Of a stretch of 64,000 nucleotides of DNA, positions 20,201 through 30,592 are shown piece after piece. Position 1 is the stretch's first letter; each line of letters begins with the position of its first letter. Source of the DNA: Nothopassalora personata (Eukaryota > Ascomycota > Dothideomycetes > Mycosphaerellales > Mycosphaerellaceae). The notes under the pieces are model-generated. The model had not been told where the DNA came from. It searched no databases and was given only the letters and a program-made list of their open reading frames with translations. A program made the translations under genes and the position numbers. The stretch covers positions 4,464,001 to 4,528,000 of the forward strand of contig CM066288.1 in assembly GCA_033816765.1 (NCBI GenBank), in the 5' to 3' direction.

Positions 20201-20800
20201 GTGCCTTTCTAGCTATAGTAGCGCCCACTTAACTATAGAGGCTCTAATTAGTCGCTAAGCATTAGCCTAATCTAACCCGTAACATATAGGCCGAGAGAGC
20301 AATCGTAACGACGGATACTCTTAAGGAAGTGCATAAAGAAACACGTAAGGCGATCGAAGATGCATAACGAAAACTGTCTTAACAACGGTAGGACACGAGA
20401 AAAATAGCACCTCTACTAAAAGAGGGGGATAAGGTCTATCTCCTTATAAAAAACTTAAGAATAAGAAGATAGACTAAGAAACTAAATTACGTTAAGGTCG
20501 GACCATTTTTAATCGATAAAGTCGTAGGACTAGTTAACTATCGACTACGACTACTACCTAACGTAAAAATCTACCTAGTCTTCTATATCTCTAAGCTAGA
20601 ACCCGTAGACGCTAGAACACCTTACTAAGAGAGCTTCCATTTCGAGCTAGAAGTAGAAAACGAATTTAAAGTCGAAAAAATCCTAGATAAAAAGGGTTAG
20701 CGATACCTTGTTAAATAGAAGGGATACAACGAATTAGAAAATACCTAGGAACTAAAAGAATACCTACGAAACTGTTAGTAGAAGATTCGGAAATATTAAA
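17241..20800 (+). pseudogene. RIP-killed pol of element A
   Basis: Read through the stops, this gives the E-family pol. It starts at the kept heptamer GGGAAAA, with protease near 17370 (VIDLGVAGNF, catalytic DSG altered), a long linker and RT about 18100-18500 with a YIDDI box. RNase H follows (IETDTSN near 18893), then integrase ([12 protein letters not shown] near 19650 with ATG to [11 protein letters not shown] near 19855) and a chromodomain-like end (about 20690-20790). It is broken at 20134-20292 by an LTR fragment. Stops fall at former CAG, CAA and TGG codons. Non-functional. Confidence 0.82.
20134..20292 (-). repeat. LTR fragment lodged in pol of A
   Basis: About 155 bp not found at this point of pol in E1, E2 or B. 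It resembles the U3 part of the E1 LTR in reverse complement: GATCTGTT-like motifs, GCGCCCACTTAACT and an end ..CCCGTAACA. It replaces about 20 bp of pol, so it is a remnant of an insertion plus deletion, not a clean solo LTR. Confidence 0.55.
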
Positions 20801-20973
20801 ACGGCGCTTACTTAAAGTAACTACACTATAAGACATAGTAACTTTTAAGTAAACGGACGACTAGAGGACATAACTCATAAAAAAATACCCTTACGAAGAA
20901 GACGGCTAAGCTACCGACGGCACCGTCTCGCTAGAAGGAGAAAGCTAGAAGTCGTCCGGAAGACCTTCGATAG

Positions 20974-21360
20974 TGTTATTATCTCGTTCTAGGGCTAGTC
21001 TCAAAAGAGAGATAAGTTAAGTCACGTGGCGGTATTATTCTTTAGAGAGGCTAAAGTAAGCTAAGCGAAGATGAATAATAGGAATAAGAGTTGTATTCCA
21101 ATCAGTAAGATAGTAACATGAGTTAAACGCATTAGAACTATAAGGGTTTCTAGCGTTCCTAAATATAAAGGAGATTCGCGGCGTAGAGCCTATAGCTTAG
21201 TATAATTACCTTAATTAGTCCTACTAAGCATACTAATCACACTAATCAGTCCGTGAAGTGATTAGTGTCACGTGCGTCTAGATGATTAGTATCACGTGTT
21301 TCTAAGTGATTAGTGTTTTGTGTGTCTAGTCGGGGCTGCCGTTTAGACCGAACCGTAACA
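20974..21360 (-). repeat. 3' LTR of element B
   Basis: 387 bp; + strand begins TGTTATTATCTCG and ends CCGTAACA. Its R/U5 side matches the other B LTR, but its U3 has a different sequence with repeated GTGATTAGTGTCACGTG-like motifs (about 21255-21330). Confidence 0.75.
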
Positions 21361-21451
21361 CTATCCCCCTTCTAGCCTAGCTTAGTCCCTTAAGCTTACT
21401 TATAACAAACGGTATCCTCTATGTATTCGCGTATAGCTTCTTCCCTTTGCG

Positions 21452-22008
21452 ATGCCTATCCACTAACGCCCTTCTAGCACTATCCGTCGCCGCCGTCTCT
21501 ACGAGTTCGTTAAATCCGCGGGAGAAGTTATAGTTAAGAAATGCTTAACGTGTAAAAAGCATGGTCGCGTGTACAAGGTGCACATTCGTTCCGGGAAGTG
21601 TAGTAAGTGTCTTCGTCGCGGCTAAAGGTACGATGTAAGAGTAACTTAGTCGGAGTTTAAGAGGTTAGTAGAGGAGAAGGCTCGTCTTCGTTAGAAAATC
21701 CAGGAGTCTCGGTCCGCTTAGGAGGAGGCGATGCGGGTTTATAAGAAGGCTCTCGAGGATCTAAAGATTACTCGCGCGCGCGAGGAGCGCTTACGTTAGT
21801 AGATGGATCTAGTAGATCGTCGTGCCGAGGAGGCGATTTCCGTTAAGGAAAGGGAGATCGAGGAGTAGGAGATAGAAGAGGCTTCTTTACTTCCTTCGGA
21901 TATCCCTTATAAGGGTCTAGCTCTCAACTTGTTACTAGGCACATAGGGTGCTATTAAGGGTCTCGGTAACGAGTCCTAGGAGGTACCCGAACTACTCCCT
22001 ACTAGTTA
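21452..22008 (+). pseudogene. RIP-killed antisense Zn2Cys6-like gene of element B
   Basis: The ATG at 21452 is intact and close to the LTR, as in E1 and E2. A CAA codon shortly after is now TAA, and several TAG codons follow. Read through, it gives KKCLTCKKHG, then Tyr in place of the third Cys, then KCSKCLRRG and a second Cys-to-Tyr change before DV. A Glu/Arg/Lys-rich helix follows, then a tail GT-stop-GAIKG matching TWGL in E1/E2 (TGG to TAG). The same antisense position and domain order show that this gene is an old, inherited part of the family. Confidence 0.75.
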
Positions 22009-23917
22009 ACTTGTAGGTCTTTGTTTTTCTTATAATATTCTCGGATCTTTTGTTAACAGTTTTGTAGGTTCTTTTCTAGTTCCTAGGTATTTTCTAATTC
22101 GTCGTATCCTTTCTATTTAACAAGGTATCACTGACCTTTCTTGTCTAGGATTCTTTCGACTTCGAATTCGTTTTCTGCTTCCGGTTCGAAATAGAAGCTC
22201 TCCTAGCAGGGTGTTTTAGCGTCTACGGGTTCTAACTTAGAGATATAGAAGACTAGGTGGATTCTTACGTCTAGTAGTAGTCGTAGGCGGTAGTTAACTA
22301 GTCCTATGACTTTATCGATAAAAAATGGTCCGACGTTAATGTAATCTAGTTTCTTAGTCTATCTTCTTATTCTTAAGTTTTTTATAAGGAGATAGACCTT
22401 ATCCCCCTCTTTTAGTAGAGGTGCTATTTTTCTCGTGTCCTACCGTTGTTAAGACAGTTTATGTTATGTATCTTCGATCGCCTTACGTGTTTCTTTATGC
22501 ACTTCCTTAAGAGTATCCGTCGTTACGATTGCTCTTTCGGCTTATAGGTGAGATCTAGGTGTTCTAAATAGGTTAGGATCTTTACTAAAGTTCGTATAAA
22601 ATGGTATCGTTAAAGTTATCTCTAATTTGTGGTTGTTTAGTGCAATCTACGCTATTGACAGTAATAAGACCTAGTTATCTTATATATAATTGATGTAGTG
22701 TCGTAGGTATTGTTCTAGCGTTTGATTTATCCTTTCGGTTTGTCCGTCTATTTCCGGATGATATGCTATTAATAGCTTATGTTTAATTCCGATCGTTCCT
22801 ATAAGCGTCTTCTAGTAGTTTAATATAAATAGCTTATCTCTATCCGTTATAAACGCTTAAGGGAATCCGTAGTATCGGATAAGTCTATCTAGTACGAGGT
22901 ATCCGAGCTGCTCTATATTGTACGTTTCTAATGCAGGAATGAAGTGTGCGTATTTTGTAAGTCTATTAACTATAACTAGTATTATGTCGTATAGTTGTTT
23001 CGTAACTTAATCTCTTAACGGTAGGAGTTTCGTAATAAAGTCTATTATAACTTCGTCCTATGGTTTCGTCGGTAGTGTCCTAAACTGTAGGTAACCGTAT
23101 TTTGCATGTCTCGTAGCCTTGTTTCGTTAGCAGTATACGCATTGTTTAATGTAGCGTAATACCTTAAGTCTTATTTATAAGAATAAGAAGCTACGCTGTA
23201 TTAGGTCCATTGTTTTTAAAGTTCTAGGGTGTCTATAAGTTAGTCCGTCGTGATGTTATCGTATGCATTCTTCTTCTCGATCCTTAGGTACTTAGTATTT
23301 TCCTTGCGATATAGGGAATTGTTCGTCCCTATCGCCTAATATCCGTACGATGTTGTTAAATTCTCTTGTGTTAGTACTAAGACTTCCGTCGGGGTTCGTC
23401 TTTAATATCTTATGTTACACTAGTTCTTTTTCTTCTATATAGTCGCTTCTTCGGCTTAGCGCGTCGGCGCGGCTATTCTCTCGTCCTAGAGTATATTTAA
23501 TTTCGAACTTATACTGTCCTAGCAGCTCCGACTAGCGGGCTTGCCTTCGGGTAAGTTCTTTCGTCGTCGTAAAGTACGTAAGATTCTTATAGTTAGAAAG
23601 AATCGTTAACTTCGGTAGGCCCTCGACATATACTCTCTAATGTTATATAGTAGCAATAATAGCTAGAAGCTCTTTATTATAGATGTCGTAGTTCTGTTCC
23701 GCTATAGTCATTTTCCGGGAGTAATAGGCTACTAGGTGTCTCTACCTATCGTGTGTCTACGTTAGACACGCGCCTATTGCTATATCAGACGCATCGGTCT
23801 CGATGTAGACTTCCTTACTACTATCGAATAATCGAAGCGTAGGGGCTAAAGCGCATTGTTCCTTAAGTTTCTTAAATGCTTTAGTCTATTCCTTTCCCTA
23901 TTTCTAAGTAACGTCCT

Positions 23918-24364
23918 TGTTACGGATCGGATTGGGCCTGCAACCGCAAGCCAATCAGATACCTCACAGTTAAGCGGGCGCAGCCGCTGCAAAGTGCTCT
24001 GCTGATCTGCTTGATCTGTCGAACAGATCAACAGATCAGAGCAGAGTACGACGCGAGACGATCTGCTGCTCTGTTTGATCTGTCGAACAGATCAACGGAT
24101 CAAACAGATCAAGACTATGAATCTCCTTTGTATTTAGGAGCGCTGAGAATCCCTTATGGCTTCGAGGCGTTCAACTCACTGTTCAATATCACTGTTTGGA
24201 ATACACCACAACCCAACCTCTGCCTCATTGTTTCTTGAGCCTTTGTAAGGTCAAGACACTACTGCTTCATCACTCTCCCTCAAACTTCCCATCGGCCCGA
24301 GAACAAACCCGATTGAGCTTGTCTTCTTGACTTGTGATATCATTAGGTTATACCAAACCTAACA
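23918..24364 (+). repeat. 5' LTR of element E1
   Basis: 447 bp. U3 holds two hairpin-forming inverted repeats built from TTGATCTGT-CGA-ACAGATCAA (about 23997-24046 and 24062-24107). TTGTATTTAGG at about 24127 lies some 35 bp before GGCGTTCAA (24166-24174), which pairs with the primer site; this fits a TATA-like element and RNA start. Confidence 0.92.
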
Positions 24365-24367
24365 GCT

Positions 24368-24376
24368 TTGAACGCC
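24368..24376 (+). other. Putative self-priming primer-binding site of E1
   Basis: TTGAACGCC lies 3 bases inside the 5' LTR and is exactly complementary to GGCGTTCAA at 24166-24174 in the LTR. The equivalent site is kept in E2 and, in RIP form, in A and B. Confidence 0.7.
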
Positions 24377-24383
24377 CTCTACG

Positions 24384-26678
24384 ATGGGAGACCGACAGAG
24401 TGAACGGGGAACACCCGCCCCCAGTGAAGCAGGCAGAGCCCGACGACCTCAGACCGCAAACGATGCTATCAATGCCTTGGCTACTCATACAGGCAACGAC
24501 ACCCTCAAGGTTGGCAAGCCAGAATTCTACTATGGCGATCGAGACAAGTTCGACACTTGGGTTGCTCAGATGGATATGTACTTCTTGTTCAACTCCATGG
24601 CTGAGAACCTCAAGCCTGTTTTTGCCACTACCTTCCTGAGAGGACGAGCACAGCATTGGGTCAAACCCTTCCTTAGGACCTACCTGGACAGCAACGGCAA
24701 CGACAACGCTAACGGGATCTTTACGTCTTACGGTCATCTCAAGAGCGCGATGAAGAGCGTCTTTGGCATCTCGAACGAGGTTGCTACTGCTGTACGCGTC
24801 ATCCAACATCTGACCCAGAAGACATCCACTGCCGACTACGCTGCCAAATTCCAGGAGTACGCCCAGCTTACTGATTGGGACGACGAAGCACTTCAAGTCA
24901 TGTACCGGAGAGGATTGAAGGAGCATGTCAAGGATGAGTTAATGAGGGACGGTCGAAGGATCGATGACCTGGGATCTCTGGTCAAGGTCACGATCGATCT
25001 TGACGACAGACTCTACGAGAGAGCTCTAGAGCGACGATACGACTCCAAAGTATCCGGAAGAGCCGGATTTACCCCAGGCTACGACAATCGTAACAAGGGC
25101 TTTAGCGACAACTACAGTAAGCCCAGAAACAAGCCATACTACGGACCACAGCCAATGGAGCTCGACGTCACCGAAAGGGGTCGCAAGATCAGGAACAGCA
25201 AGGGGAACAGAAGACCCCCGAGCTCAGGAAAGGAAACACGAACCTGCTATGGATGTGGCAAACCTGGCCACCTAGCAAGGGACTGTCGCGGTAAGAATAT
25301 GGTGCGCCGCGAACAGTTCAACACGATGCAACGACGAACTAGTAAACTTGAGAGCAGTGTCGGGTCTCCAGAAGACACCGACTATACTCAAGGAGTGGAG
25401 GAGAGAGCTAGCGAAGGAAGCACAGAGCCTCTCCTGGACCCCTCACAGGGACGAGGAGGATACCATGGGCAACAGATGACGGTCATTTCATCTGAATTGC
25501 GAAACCAACCACAACAGTTCAACATGATGACACGAGGTCACACCAATTCCCCACGAGGACCTATACGAATGATCTTTCCAGACCACCCGGATGCGCAAGG
25601 AACCTGGGAACAACTCACTACAGTAGTGAGGGAACGATTCCCAGAACACGCGCGACAACGACAAGCGTGGCTCGACATTACACATAAGATCCTACAGGTC
25701 ATAGAGGACTTCCCCAACGTAACGGAAGAACCCTACAGAAGTCAACGACGCGAACTCCTGACGTTCTATGAAGGAGCCCGCCAAGAAGTCCTACGACTGG
25801 ACCGAACAAGGGAATTTGGAATGATGACAAGAAGAGTCGACTACGAGATCGAATCCGAATCTCGAAATGGTCACGGAAGCCTTCATTGGCGATTCTGTTA
25901 CCAAGACTCGTGTCAGGTTCACTACTCCGCCAAGTTAGGAGCAGGGTATTGGCCTCAGCAGCCGCGAGGAACCCTGGGAGCGCAACACAGGCAGGATGCC
26001 AAGCTCCAGGAAGTGGACGTCGACGAATCCTGCTTCGACGACGAGGACAAGGAAAACCAGGACCCAGGATGGAACGGATCGTGGTCACCCGAACCACAGG
26101 AAGAAAGTCAAGAAACCACCGGGCTGGACAACATCCAAGAAGAACAGGATCCGGAAGAATCAAGCGACGAAGATTCCTCCGAAGGAGAAGAGAGCGACAC
26201 CGACGACGACAACGAAGTCCAAACGTTTACTATGGACGCACCAAAAATGATCTTCGAATTACTCGTACATGTAATTCGGAGAAGCGAAGAAGTCTTCCCA
26301 AAGATACAGCGACGACGCTACCTGCACCCAGAACAGTTCGATCTAATGCTCGACACGATGCGAGGGATGGTCTGGAGACACCCCATCGTGGAACACGACA
26401 ACGATAGCGCCAAGATCGTACAGGAGCGACCACCCATTGGAAGCAAGATGACCGCATTTGGATACATCACGCCGTCAGGAATAACGATCACGAATGAACT
26501 TAGGAAGTCAGTTCAGCACGTGAAAGCACTCTACTCAGAAACGCAGAAGATCCAGGAACGCAACAACAGAGAAGCATGGAGACCAGGAGCTTCGCTACAG
26601 GTTCAAGCCGAAGCCTTGCGACACGAAATGCAACGTTCTACCCACGCATCGGGAAAAGGATCGACTCCCCAGGAATGA
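24384..26678 (+). CDS. gag: Gag of element E1
   Basis: 764 residues, start ATG just after the primer site. Order: short Ser/Pro leader; retrotransposon capsid domain (about 50-210, with FDTWVAQMDMYF and QHLTQKTSTADYAAKF); basic linker; zinc knuckle Cys288, Cys291, His296, Cys301 (CYGCGKPGHLARDC). Residues about 381-479 are a 99-residue insertion absent from E2, A and B, flanked by the repeat ATGATGACA. Then comes a conserved HGSLHWRFCYQDSCQ..H block with Cys and His residues that might bind metal, a very acidic Ser/Glu/Asp stretch, and a helical C-terminal part found in all family members. It ends GKGSTPQE past the slippery site. It forms particles and binds RNA. Confidence 0.93.
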   Translation: MGDRQSERGTPAPSEAGRARRPQTANDAINALATHTGNDTLKVGKPEFYYGDRDKFDTWVAQMDMYFLFNSMAENLKPVFATTFLRGRAQHWVKPFLRTYLDSNGNDNANGIFTSYGHLKSAMKSVFGISNEVATAVRVIQHLTQKTSTADYAAKFQEYAQLTDWDDEALQVMYRRGLKEHVKDELMRDGRRIDDLGSLVKVTIDLDDRLYERALERRYDSKVSGRAGFTPGYDNRNKGFSDNYSKPRNKPYYGPQPMELDVTERGRKIRNSKGNRRPPSSGKETRTCYGCGKPGHLARDCRGKNMVRREQFNTMQRRTSKLESSVGSPEDTDYTQGVEERASEGSTEPLLDPSQGRGGYHGQQMTVISSELRNQPQQFNMMTRGHTNSPRGPIRMIFPDHPDAQGTWEQLTTVVRERFPEHARQRQAWLDITHKILQVIEDFPNVTEEPYRSQRRELLTFYEGARQEVLRLDRTREFGMMTRRVDYEIESESRNGHGSLHWRFCYQDSCQVHYSAKLGAGYWPQQPRGTLGAQHRQDAKLQEVDVDESCFDDEDKENQDPGWNGSWSPEPQEESQETTGLDNIQEEQDPEESSDEDSSEGEESDTDDDNEVQTFTMDAPKMIFELLVHVIRRSEEVFPKIQRRRYLHPEQFDLMLDTMRGMVWRHPIVEHDNDSAKIVQERPPIGSKMTAFGYITPSGITITNELRKSVQHVKALYSETQKIQERNNREAWRPGASLQVQAEALRHEMQRSTHASGKGSTPQE

Positions 26679-29600
26679 GCGACCAAAGGGAGTTATGCAA
26701 CACTACACAGGCTCAAGCATCAACAACAGTGTTTCGAACGAAGATTATCGTCAACGGACAACGGACATATGCCATGATAGATTCCGGAGCGAGCGGGAAC
26801 TTTGCCTCCGAATCATTTGTCAAACGACACGGATTAGCTACCCGAAGAAAGGAAGAGGGGTATGAATTGATCGCGGTAGACGGATCATCCTTACCCAGTG
26901 TGGAGCGCGAGACGATACCGCTGCCACTTGCAATCCAACAGCACCACGAGGAAATCACCTTGGATGTTACTGACATGGCCAGTCATGACATCGTACTTGG
27001 GATGCCTTGGTTGAGAAAGCACAACCCAGTAATCGACTGGAGAAGAGGAGTACTCAGGTTTGAACAATGCGATTGCGTTATCGACATTGAACCTACGCAG
27101 CGGCAGCGTTCGCTGGTAGATGAGGTAAGACAGCTAAATAGGATACAGCTTGCACCGACTAGAAGGACAGAAGAACCACCTTCGACTGGGATAGACACCG
27201 ACTTGGGGCAGTTGGGTCATGACATCACCGGAACGGATGGAAGTAACGCACCATCGAAGAATACCAACATTTCGGAGTTGGATATTCCCAAAGAATATCG
27301 CAAGTGGTCGCGACTCTTTGAAGAGGAAAGAGGCAGGGACGCCTTACCTAAACACGCACCATGGGATCATAAGATAAACATTCAGCCAGGAAAAGAGCCT
27401 CCATGGGGACCCCTATATCAAATGTCCGAAAAAGAGCTCCAGACCTTACGGGAATGGCTGAAGGAGAAGCTAGCGAAAGGTTGGATACAGCGGTCCACCT
27501 CAAGCGCAGGCGCTCCATGCATGTTCGTTCCAAAACCAAACGGGAAACTACGACTCGTACAAGACTACCGGAAGTTGAACGAGATCACGATCAAAAACCG
27601 ATATCCGCTACCGAACATCGAAGAAGCACAGGACAGATTAACCGGATCAGACTGGTACACCAAGATCGACCTACGAGATGCCTTCTACGCTATACGAATG
27701 GCGGAAGGAGAAGAATGGAAAACCGCTTTCAGAACACGATACGGACTATACGAGTTTAAGGTCATGCCAATGGGATTGACCAACGCACCCGCATCCTGCC
27801 AGGACCTTGTCAACGAAACACTTAGAGACCTACTCGACGTATGCGTCATCGCATATATGGACGACATACTGGTCTATACCAAAGGATCCCTCCAGGAGCA
27901 CATCAAGCAAGTCCAGGACGTATTTGAACGGCTCACCGGAGCAGGGTTCAAGACAGCACCAGAGAAATGCGAGTTCCACAGGAAAGAAGTCAAATTCTTG
28001 GGCTTCATCATCAGCACCACGGGGATCGCGATCGACCCTGCAAAGACACAATCGATCAGAGAATGGCCAGAACCAAAGTCAGTCAAGGACGTACAATCGT
28101 TCCTTGGACTAGCCAACTACAACCGGAAATTCATCAAGGACTATTCGAAAACAGCAGCACCAATAACGATGCTTACGAGGAAAGACGTCAACTGGAAATG
28201 GGGAAAGGAACAATCTGACGCGTTCCAACGACTCAAGGAGCAATGCGTGTCAGCCCCCACGCTTCGACTATTCGATGGTAGCAAGGAAGTCCACATCGAG
28301 ACCGACGCGTCCGATATGGCAATAGGCGCATGTCTAACACAGACACACGATGGGAAGCGACACCCAGTAGCCTATTACTCCCGAAAAATGACCACGGCGG
28401 AACAGAACTACGACATCCATGACAAGGAACTTCTAGCCATAGTTGCTGCCATGCAACATTGGAGAGTATACGTCGAAGGACCACCAAAGTTAACGATTCT
28501 ATCAGACCACAAGAATCTCACATACTTTACGACAACAAAGGAACTTACCCGAAGGCAAGCCCGCTGGTCGGAGCTGCTGGGACAGTACAAGTTCGAGATC
28601 AAATATACTCCAGGGACAGAGAACGGCCGCGCCGACGCGCTGAGCCGAAGAAGCGACTACATGGAAGGAAAAGAACCAGTGCAACACAAGATACTCAAGA
28701 CAAACCCCGACGGAAGTCTTAGTGCCAACACGAAAGAGTTCAACAACATCGTGCGGATACTACGCGACACAGAAGAACAATTCCCAATATCGCAAGGGAA
28801 ATACCAAGTGCCAAAGGACCGAGAGGAAGAATGTATACGACAACATCACGACGATCCGCTGTACGGACACCCTGGAACAACGAAAACAGTGGACCTCATA
28901 CAACGCAGCTTCTCATTTCCACAGATGAGACAAAAAGTGCTACGCTACGTCAAACGCTGTGTACACTGTCAACAGAACAAGGCTGCCCGACATGCAAAAT
29001 ACGGTCACCTTCAATTCAGGACTCCTCCTACGAAACCATGGGACGAAGTCACGATGGATTTCATCACCAAACTCCCCATCTCACGGGATCAAGTCACCGA
29101 ACAACCCTACGACATGATACTGGTCATGGTTGACAGACTTACAAAGTATACACACTTCATCGCAGCATCAGAGACATACACTGCAGAACAGCTCGGATAC
29201 TTGATACTGGACAGGTTGATCCGATACCATGGATTCCCAGAAGTTTTCATCACGGACAGAGACAAGCTGTTCACTTCCAATTACTGGAAAACACTCATGG
29301 GAACAATCGGCATCAAACATAAACTGTCAACAGCCTACCATCCGGAGACCGACGGACAAACGGAAAGAGCAAATCAAACCTTGGAACAATATCTACGGCA
29401 CTACATCAACCATACACAAGACAATTGGGTTTCACTGCTGCCAATGGCACAGATTGCACTGAACAACCACAAATCAGAGACAACTTCTACGACGCCATTC
29501 TATGCGAACTTTGGAAAGGATCCTAACCTGTTTGGAGAACCTGGATTCCACCCACAGGCCGAAAGAGCAATCGTGACGACGGATACTCTTAAGGAAGTGC

Positions 29601-29953
29601 ACAAAGAAGCGCAAAAAGCGATCACGGATGCACAACATAAACTGTCTCACCAACGACAAGATGGCAGAAAAATGGCGCCTCTGCTTAAAGAGGGGGATAA
29701 GGTCTATCTCCTCACAAAAAACTTGAAAACAAGGAGACAGACCAAGAAGCTGGATCATGTCAAGGTCGGACCATTTTTCATTGACAGAATCGTCGGACCA
29801 GTCAACTACCGCCTACGCCTACCACCCGACGCAAAGATCCACCCAGTCTTCCATGTTTCCAGGCTGGAACCCGCGGACGCCGAAACACCTTGCCAAGAGA
29901 ACTTCCATTTCGAGCCGGAAGCAGAGAACGAATTCGAAGTCGAAAAATCCTGA
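26576..29953 (+). CDS. pol: Pol of element E1, lacking its chromodomain
   Basis: The frame is open from before 26576; the biological entry is the -1 slip at 26651. Numbered from Met 26576: protease [10 protein letters not shown] (Asp69) with flap VLGMPW; RT about 270-450 with YMDD (427-430); RNase H with Asp577, Glu618, Asp644; integrase finger His757/758, His765, Cys795, Cys798; catalytic Asp828, Asp894 and Glu930 (D-x35-E). All key residues are present. The frame ends early at 29953: E1 has five A's at about 29943-29947 where E2 has six. The chromodomain continues in the next frame to 30147. The enzyme core is probably intact, while targeting may be changed. The homopolymer loss could also be a sequencing error. 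Confidence 0.93.
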   Translation: METRSFATGSSRSLATRNATFYPRIGKRIDSPGMSDQRELCNTTQAQASTTVFRTKIIVNGQRTYAMIDSGASGNFASESFVKRHGLATRRKEEGYELIAVDGSSLPSVERETIPLPLAIQQHHEEITLDVTDMASHDIVLGMPWLRKHNPVIDWRRGVLRFEQCDCVIDIEPTQRQRSLVDEVRQLNRIQLAPTRRTEEPPSTGIDTDLGQLGHDITGTDGSNAPSKNTNISELDIPKEYRKWSRLFEEERGRDALPKHAPWDHKINIQPGKEPPWGPLYQMSEKELQTLREWLKEKLAKGWIQRSTSSAGAPCMFVPKPNGKLRLVQDYRKLNEITIKNRYPLPNIEEAQDRLTGSDWYTKIDLRDAFYAIRMAEGEEWKTAFRTRYGLYEFKVMPMGLTNAPASCQDLVNETLRDLLDVCVIAYMDDILVYTKGSLQEHIKQVQDVFERLTGAGFKTAPEKCEFHRKEVKFLGFIISTTGIAIDPAKTQSIREWPEPKSVKDVQSFLGLANYNRKFIKDYSKTAAPITMLTRKDVNWKWGKEQSDAFQRLKEQCVSAPTLRLFDGSKEVHIETDASDMAIGACLTQTHDGKRHPVAYYSRKMTTAEQNYDIHDKELLAIVAAMQHWRVYVEGPPKLTILSDHKNLTYFTTTKELTRRQARWSELLGQYKFEIKYTPGTENGRADALSRRSDYMEGKEPVQHKILKTNPDGSLSANTKEFNNIVRILRDTEEQFPISQGKYQVPKDREEECIRQHHDDPLYGHPGTTKTVDLIQRSFSFPQMRQKVLRYVKRCVHCQQNKAARHAKYGHLQFRTPPTKPWDEVTMDFITKLPISRDQVTEQPYDMILVMVDRLTKYTHFIAASETYTAEQLGYLILDRLIRYHGFPEVFITDRDKLFTSNYWKTLMGTIGIKHKLSTAYHPETDGQTERANQTLEQYLRHYINHTQDNWVSLLPMAQIALNNHKSETTSTTPFYANFGKDPNLFGEPGFHPQAERAIVTTDTLKEVHKEAQKAITDAQHKLSHQRQDGRKMAPLLKEGDKVYLLTKNLKTRRQTKKLDHVKVGPFFIDRIVGPVNYRLRLPPDAKIHPVFHVSRLEPADAETPCQENFHFEPEAENEFEVEKS
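26651..26693 (+). promoter_or_regulatory. -1 ribosomal frameshift signal of E1
   Basis: G GGA AAA at 26651-26657 is in the gag frame (codons start at 26652). A spacer of about 6 nt leads to ACTCCC (26664-26669), pairing with GGGAGT (26688-26693); a G-U pair can extend it. The gag stop TGA (26676-26678) lies in the loop. The -1 frame reads GKRIDSPG into pol. Confidence 0.82.
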
Positions 29954-30147
29954 ACAAGAAAGGTCAGCGATACCTTGTCAAGTGGAAAGGATACGACGAA
30001 TCAGAAAATACCTGGGAACCGAGAGAGAACCTCAAGAATTGCCGGGTGCTCCTGATGGAGTACCTCCGACACCAGAAGAAACCCGGAGCGAAGAAGGACC
30101 GTACAACCAGAAATCCGACGACACGTCGTATCCCTGATCGACCATGA
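29947..30147 (+). pseudogene. Out-of-frame chromodomain tail of E1 pol
   Basis: Frame shifted relative to pol by the one-base loss in an A-run. It encodes [19 protein letters not shown], the core of a chromodomain, then a basic tail to a stop at 30147. In E2 the same region is in frame with integrase. It overlaps the 3' end of the antisense gene by 116 bp, tail to tail. Confidence 0.85.
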
Positions 30148-30592
30148 GCCCCCAGGTGTTAGGAGACAGGTGAAAGTCCAGCGACTCCTGCTGCTCCAGC
30201 TCCGACAAGGCTGCGGACTCCACAGCAATGGCCTCGTCGGCTCTCTGATCCACGAGCTCCATCTGCTTCCGAAGCCGCTCCTCCTTTGCGTATGCAGTGT
30301 TCAGAGTCTCCCGAGCACGCTCTTGAGCCTCGCGGGCCTCCTTAATCTGCCTCTCCAACTTCTTCTTCTCACCGATCAGACGATCGAACTCGGAACGCGA
30401 CACCTTCACGTCACAACGAACGTTGCGACGCACACACTCGTTGCACCGCCCCGACGACACGTGTACCTTGCACACGCGCGAATGCGCTCGACAGTTGGAA
30501 CAAGACCGAACCATTATCTCTCCAAAACTTTCGATCGTTTCTGCTAACTTGAGGCGACGAGAGGTGCTGGATGAAGATGACACCTTTGGCAT
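30032..30592 (-). CDS. Antisense Zn2Cys6-like coiled-coil gene of E1
   Basis: 186 residues, antisense to gag-pol, between pol and the 3' LTR; the ATG is 88 bp from the LTR. The N-terminus is Ser-rich. The cluster [11 protein letters not shown], eight residues, then [11 protein letters not shown] gives C-x2-C-x6-C-x8-C-x2-C-x6-C, within the spacing of the fungal Zn(II)2Cys6 domain. A long charged Glu/Arg/Lys helix follows (about 65-125, likely coiled coil), then an acidic part and SPNTWGLMV, shared with E2 as SPSTWGLIT. No introns are needed. It is not part of the standard Gypsy gene set. Likely a nuclear DNA-binding protein; a role in controlling the element's own LTR is inference. Promoter elements would have to lie in the nearby 3' LTR or the 88-bp gap. 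Confidence 0.8.
   Translation of the reverse strand: MPKVSSSSSTSRRLKLAETIESFGEIMVRSCSNCRAHSRVCKVHVSSGRCNECVRRNVRCDVKVSRSEFDRLIGEKKKLERQIKEAREAQERARETLNTAYAKEERLRKQMELVDQRADEAIAVESAALSELEQQESLDFHLSPNTWGLMVDQGYDVSSDFWLYGPSSLRVSSGVGGTPSGAPGNS

Larger units (their letters stand above)
6806..20973 (+). mobile_element. Gypsy element A, RIP-mutated and interrupted
   Basis: A + strand relative of E1/E2 and B. It has a 5' LTR (6806-7211), a primer-binding region CTTTAAACGCCC (RIP form of CTTTGAACGCCC in E1), gag and pol. The sequence is split by clean elements F (7895-9170) and D (10041-16769) and carries a foreign LTR piece at 20134-20292. After the chromodomain-like end of pol (about 20800) only some 170 bp remain before the LTR of B; the antisense gene and 3' LTR expected from E1/E2 are absent, so the 3' end was lost or recombined away. 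Confidence 0.8.
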
